A stretch of DNA of 64,000 nt, taken from contig JAHYIS010000002.1 of NCBI GenBank assembly GCA_019429385.1, forward strand, positions 1 through 64,000, in the 5' to 3' direction. Positions 62,241 to 64,000 of the stretch are shown here, one piece after another. Positions within the stretch are counted from its first letter, which is position 1; every line of letters starts with the position of its first letter. The position numbers were made by a program, and so were the translations under genes. This DNA comes from ANME-2 cluster archaeon (GTDB lineage: Archaea; Halobacteriota; Methanosarcinia; Methanosarcinales; Methanocomedenaceae). Under the pieces are notes generated by a model, which worked only from the letters and a program-made list of their open reading frames with translations, made no database searches and was not told where the DNA came from.

Positions 62241-63074
62241 GTGATCATTTTGGCTAAAAAGAAAACCATCCCTAAAAGCAGCAATGCTCCATCAGTCCAG
62301 CGGAGTGAACGTGCTGCACCGGCATACGAAAAAAATGCACCCACCACCAACACACCCTATATTGTGGTTATCGGTATTTTGCTGGTGATAATAGCTTACC
62401 TGTTATCAGGCGGTGGCTCAAATCAGGCTGCACCTGCACCTAACCAACCTGATACCAGTACATTCGACCAGGCTACATTATATGCCGGAGATATACCAGA
62501 CCCATACCTGAAACCGGAATTTGCAGGTTTTTTCCCTGATAACATCAGCGGGATGAGACGCGTAAAGCTCCTGATGGACCCGTTAAATGACGAGTCCGGA
62601 GGGCGATTTGCATCAAAAGTGGAAGACAGTGCCCATGTGCTGTATCTCAGTGATTCGGTGCAGACCAATTTCGAAGTGGAATATTCAGTGTACAAAATGG
62701 AAAGTGCCCAGGCAGCCAGTGAAGTTCTTACCTACTATACTACAGAGTCGGGTTGGAATACTCTGCCAAAGCAGTTCGATGGTGTTACATTCTGGATATG
62801 GCAGGGCTTTTTGGAAGGTGCAAAGAGACCGTATGGAATGTACTTTTACTGGGACAGCATCAATGATGGAGCTTTTCTACCAATTGGCAGGCAGGGGACG
62901 AGTTTCATAGCACAGGCAAATGCTGACCTGCTTTGTTATCATGGAGAGACCGCGCAGGATGAATATTTCATTATGGTAGATGTCCATGCTCCTTTCGATA
63001 AAGTGAATGCAATTTCTGACCAGATGTATGCAGAAGCTGCAAAGCAGATACGCACACAGGGAAGTCAGGTGTAA
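62241..63074 (+). CDS. Membrane-anchored protein, unknown function
   Basis: 277 residues from a GTG at 62241 (a TTG at 62250 is the alternative). A basic N-terminus (AKKKTIPKSS) leads to one TM helix (YIVVIGILLVIIAYLLSGG) and a long extracellular domain with a Pro/Ala-rich stalk (QAAPAPNQPDTSTFDQ). The domain has repeated aromatic residues (WIWQGFLEGAKRPYGMYFYW). No family recognised. The UPF0016 gene begins 1 nt after its stop, so they are cotranscribed. Confidence 0.65.
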   Translation: MIILAKKKTIPKSSNAPSVQRSERAAPAYEKNAPTTNTPYIVVIGILLVIIAYLLSGGGSNQAAPAPNQPDTSTFDQATLYAGDIPDPYLKPEFAGFFPDNISGMRRVKLLMDPLNDESGGRFASKVEDSAHVLYLSDSVQTNFEVEYSVYKMESAQAASEVLTYYTTESGWNTLPKQFDGVTFWIWQGFLEGAKRPYGMYFYWDSINDGAFLPIGRQGTSFIAQANADLLCYHGETAQDEYFIMVDVHAPFDKVNAISDQMYAEAAKQIRTQGSQV

Positions 63075-63075
63075 T

Positions 63076-63639
63076 ATGGACCTGAACCCGGCCCTGGCCA
63101 CATTCAGTCTTATCGCCCTGGCAGAGATGGGCGATAAGACCCAGTTGATCGCGATTGCGCTGTCGACCAGATATTCCAGGACCCACGTTTTTGCGGGACT
63201 GCTGACTGCATTTATTGTGCTGACCGCACTGGCAGTGGGTGTAGGTGAAGTGGTTGTTACCTTTATCAGTCCCCGTATTATCGGGATTGTGGCAGGGGTG
63301 TTGTTCATAGCGTTCGGGGTAATTGCTCTCCTGATGGACGACGATGACGACGCTGAACTAAACAACTCCAAAACCCATGGCGCATTCATGACCGCTTTTA
63401 GCCTGATAGCGCTTGCCGAGCTGGGTGACAAGACTGAAATTGCCGTTATTGCCCTTTCGGCCCAGTACCATGCGCCGGTGATGGTGTTCCTGGGCGCAGT
63501 GCTGGGACTGGGGTTGGTAAGTGCGCTGGGTGTGGCTATTGGTGGGAAACTTCAGACTATTGTGCCAATGGATAAGCTAAGGATTGGGTCAGGGATACTG
63601 TTTTTGGTGTTTGGGGTGCTGTTCCTCATAGGGATATAA
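63076..63639 (+). CDS. UPF0016/GDT1-family cation transporter
   Basis: About 187 residues from the ATG at 63076. Two repeats of three TM helices each carry the diagnostic motif: LAEMGDKTQLIAIAL and LAELGDKTEIAVIAL (E-x-G-D-K-[TS]). A short acidic loop (DDDDDAELNN) separates them. Characterised members (TMEM165, Gdt1, MneA) export Mn2+ or exchange Ca2+/H+. Substrate here is inferred only at the family level. Confidence 0.9.
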   Translation: MDLNPALATFSLIALAEMGDKTQLIAIALSTRYSRTHVFAGLLTAFIVLTALAVGVGEVVVTFISPRIIGIVAGVLFIAFGVIALLMDDDDDAELNNSKTHGAFMTAFSLIALAELGDKTEIAVIALSAQYHAPVMVFLGAVLGLGLVSALGVAIGGKLQTIVPMDKLRIGSGILFLVFGVLFLIGI

Positions 63640-63682
63640 TCGTAGGTTAATCCGGAATTCAAGGCCCTTCGGTCAGATGGAC

Positions 63683-63698
63683 TAACGCTGCAGCGTTA
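63683..63698. terminator. Palindrome between convergent genes
   Basis: A perfect 16-nt palindrome TAACGCTGCAGCGTTA, only 43 nt after the UPF0016 stop and overlapping the end of the methyltransferase gene. It could act as a bidirectional terminator stem, but no clear T-tract follows. Confidence 0.35.
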
Positions 63699-64000
63699 CT
63701 GTGGTTTCCTGCCTGCATAGATACCGTACCCGTAATAGTCCATAAAATCCTTTGGAATACCCCTTGCATCTTTAACCATATCATTGATAGCTTTGCGATA
63801 CGCGGGTTTTGTGAGATATACCCACAGCATCCTGTATGCTGCCATAAGTGCCGGGGTCAGGCCGTTCATTTTAATCTCGCTGATAGCCTGTTCCAGTTTT
63901 TTGATCTTTCTGGGCCTGGCAATTGTCTCCTTAAGGCCTGCGTCCTCCAGCAACCGTTCCCAGCCTGCAGCAGTCTCTGGTTTGACCCCGCCGATGGCAC
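63696..64000 (-). CDS. Methyltransferase-like protein, C-terminal part (runs off window)
   Basis: About 100 C-terminal residues. The frame is open to the window edge: AIGGVKPETAAGWERLLEDA then GLKETIARPRKIKKLEQAIS, ending at GYGIYAGRKPQ. The W-x2-L-L-E-x-A-G-L pattern is typical of the C-terminal part of class I SAM-dependent methyltransferases. The catalytic motif I is outside the window, so this is tentative. Confidence 0.55.
   Translation of the reverse strand, partial: AIGGVKPETAAGWERLLEDAGLKETIARPRKIKKLEQAISEIKMNGLTPALMAAYRMLWVYLTKPAYRKAINDMVKDARGIPKDFMDYYGYGIYAGRKPQ

Overview
The window looks like a methanogen-pathway euryarchaeon, most probably of the Methanosarcinales/ANME-2 type (inference, no marker phylogeny was run). 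Support: a thermosome, a formylmethanofuran dehydrogenase operon (fmdDBAC), an archaeal four-subunit pyruvate:ferredoxin oxidoreductase (porGDAB), a probable MptD for tetrahydromethanopterin synthesis, an archaeal aIF1/SUI1, DUF460, an MsvR-like V4R regulator, an archaetidylinositol-phosphate synthase-like enzyme, four copies of the Methanosarcina-associated DUF1673 family, and archaeal TATA boxes. A secreted five-heme cytochrome with Ig-like repeats fits lineages that do extracellular electron transfer, such as ANME-2/Methanoperedens relatives.

Layout. 1-8.8 kb: mostly minus-strand membrane and regulatory genes (partial AAA ATPase, secreted protein plus membrane wHTH regulator, degenerate KaiC-like ATPase, site-2 protease with two PDZ domains, CutA, and a MoxR ATPase/VWA/membrane-protein operon). 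9-16.6 kb: thermosome, porGDAB, MsvR-like regulator, DUF460 protein. 16.7-24.6 kb: small secreted Cys-rich peptide, decayed transposase with a pair of 29-nt repeats, ABC exporter plus archaeal lipid synthase, Fe-S biogenesis genes (cysteine desulfurase, IscU) with a Cys-rich HTH regulator, aIF1, DUF192, alanine dehydrogenase family. 24.7-28.9 kb: fmdDBAC, the C1 entry/exit enzyme of the methanogenic pathway. 29-42.8 kb: accessory envelope region (flippase-like protein, lipoproteins, a secreted protein broken by a TAA codon, DUF1673 tandem array with its HTH regulator, a divergent diadenylate-cyclase-like protein, tRNA-Gly, SIMPL protein, methyltransferase and HTH_10 regulator sharing a palindromic divergent promoter). 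42.9-51.3 kb: mutS-mutL, marC and the cbiMNQO cobalt transporter. 51.3-60.6 kb: DUF362 ferredoxin protein, a complete IS630-family element with a -1 frameshift site, a severed cytochrome fragment, the five-heme protein, a possible caspase-fold protein, then a gene graveyard (CPBP protease, DUF3267-like, metallo-beta-lactamase and ABC ATPase remnants) around an intact RelE-type toxin-antitoxin pair, and two paralogous wHTH regulators. 61-64 kb: MptD, an A24-type prepilin peptidase, an anchored protein, a UPF0016 transporter and a partial methyltransferase.

How the parts connect: FmdDBAC and PorGDAB are the main carbon/ferredoxin enzymes, and CbiMNQO supplies cobalt for corrinoids. IscU/NifS serve the Fe-S-rich proteome, and MsvR- and Cys-type regulators suggest redox control near por and isc. 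The accessory tracts are envelope-facing and show repeated decay and rearrangement. I do not see one clear new multi-gene defence-type system. The best leads are the DUF1673 array with its operator, the membrane-tethered DAC-like protein, the caspase-like His/Cys protein, and the cytochrome locus cut by IS630.
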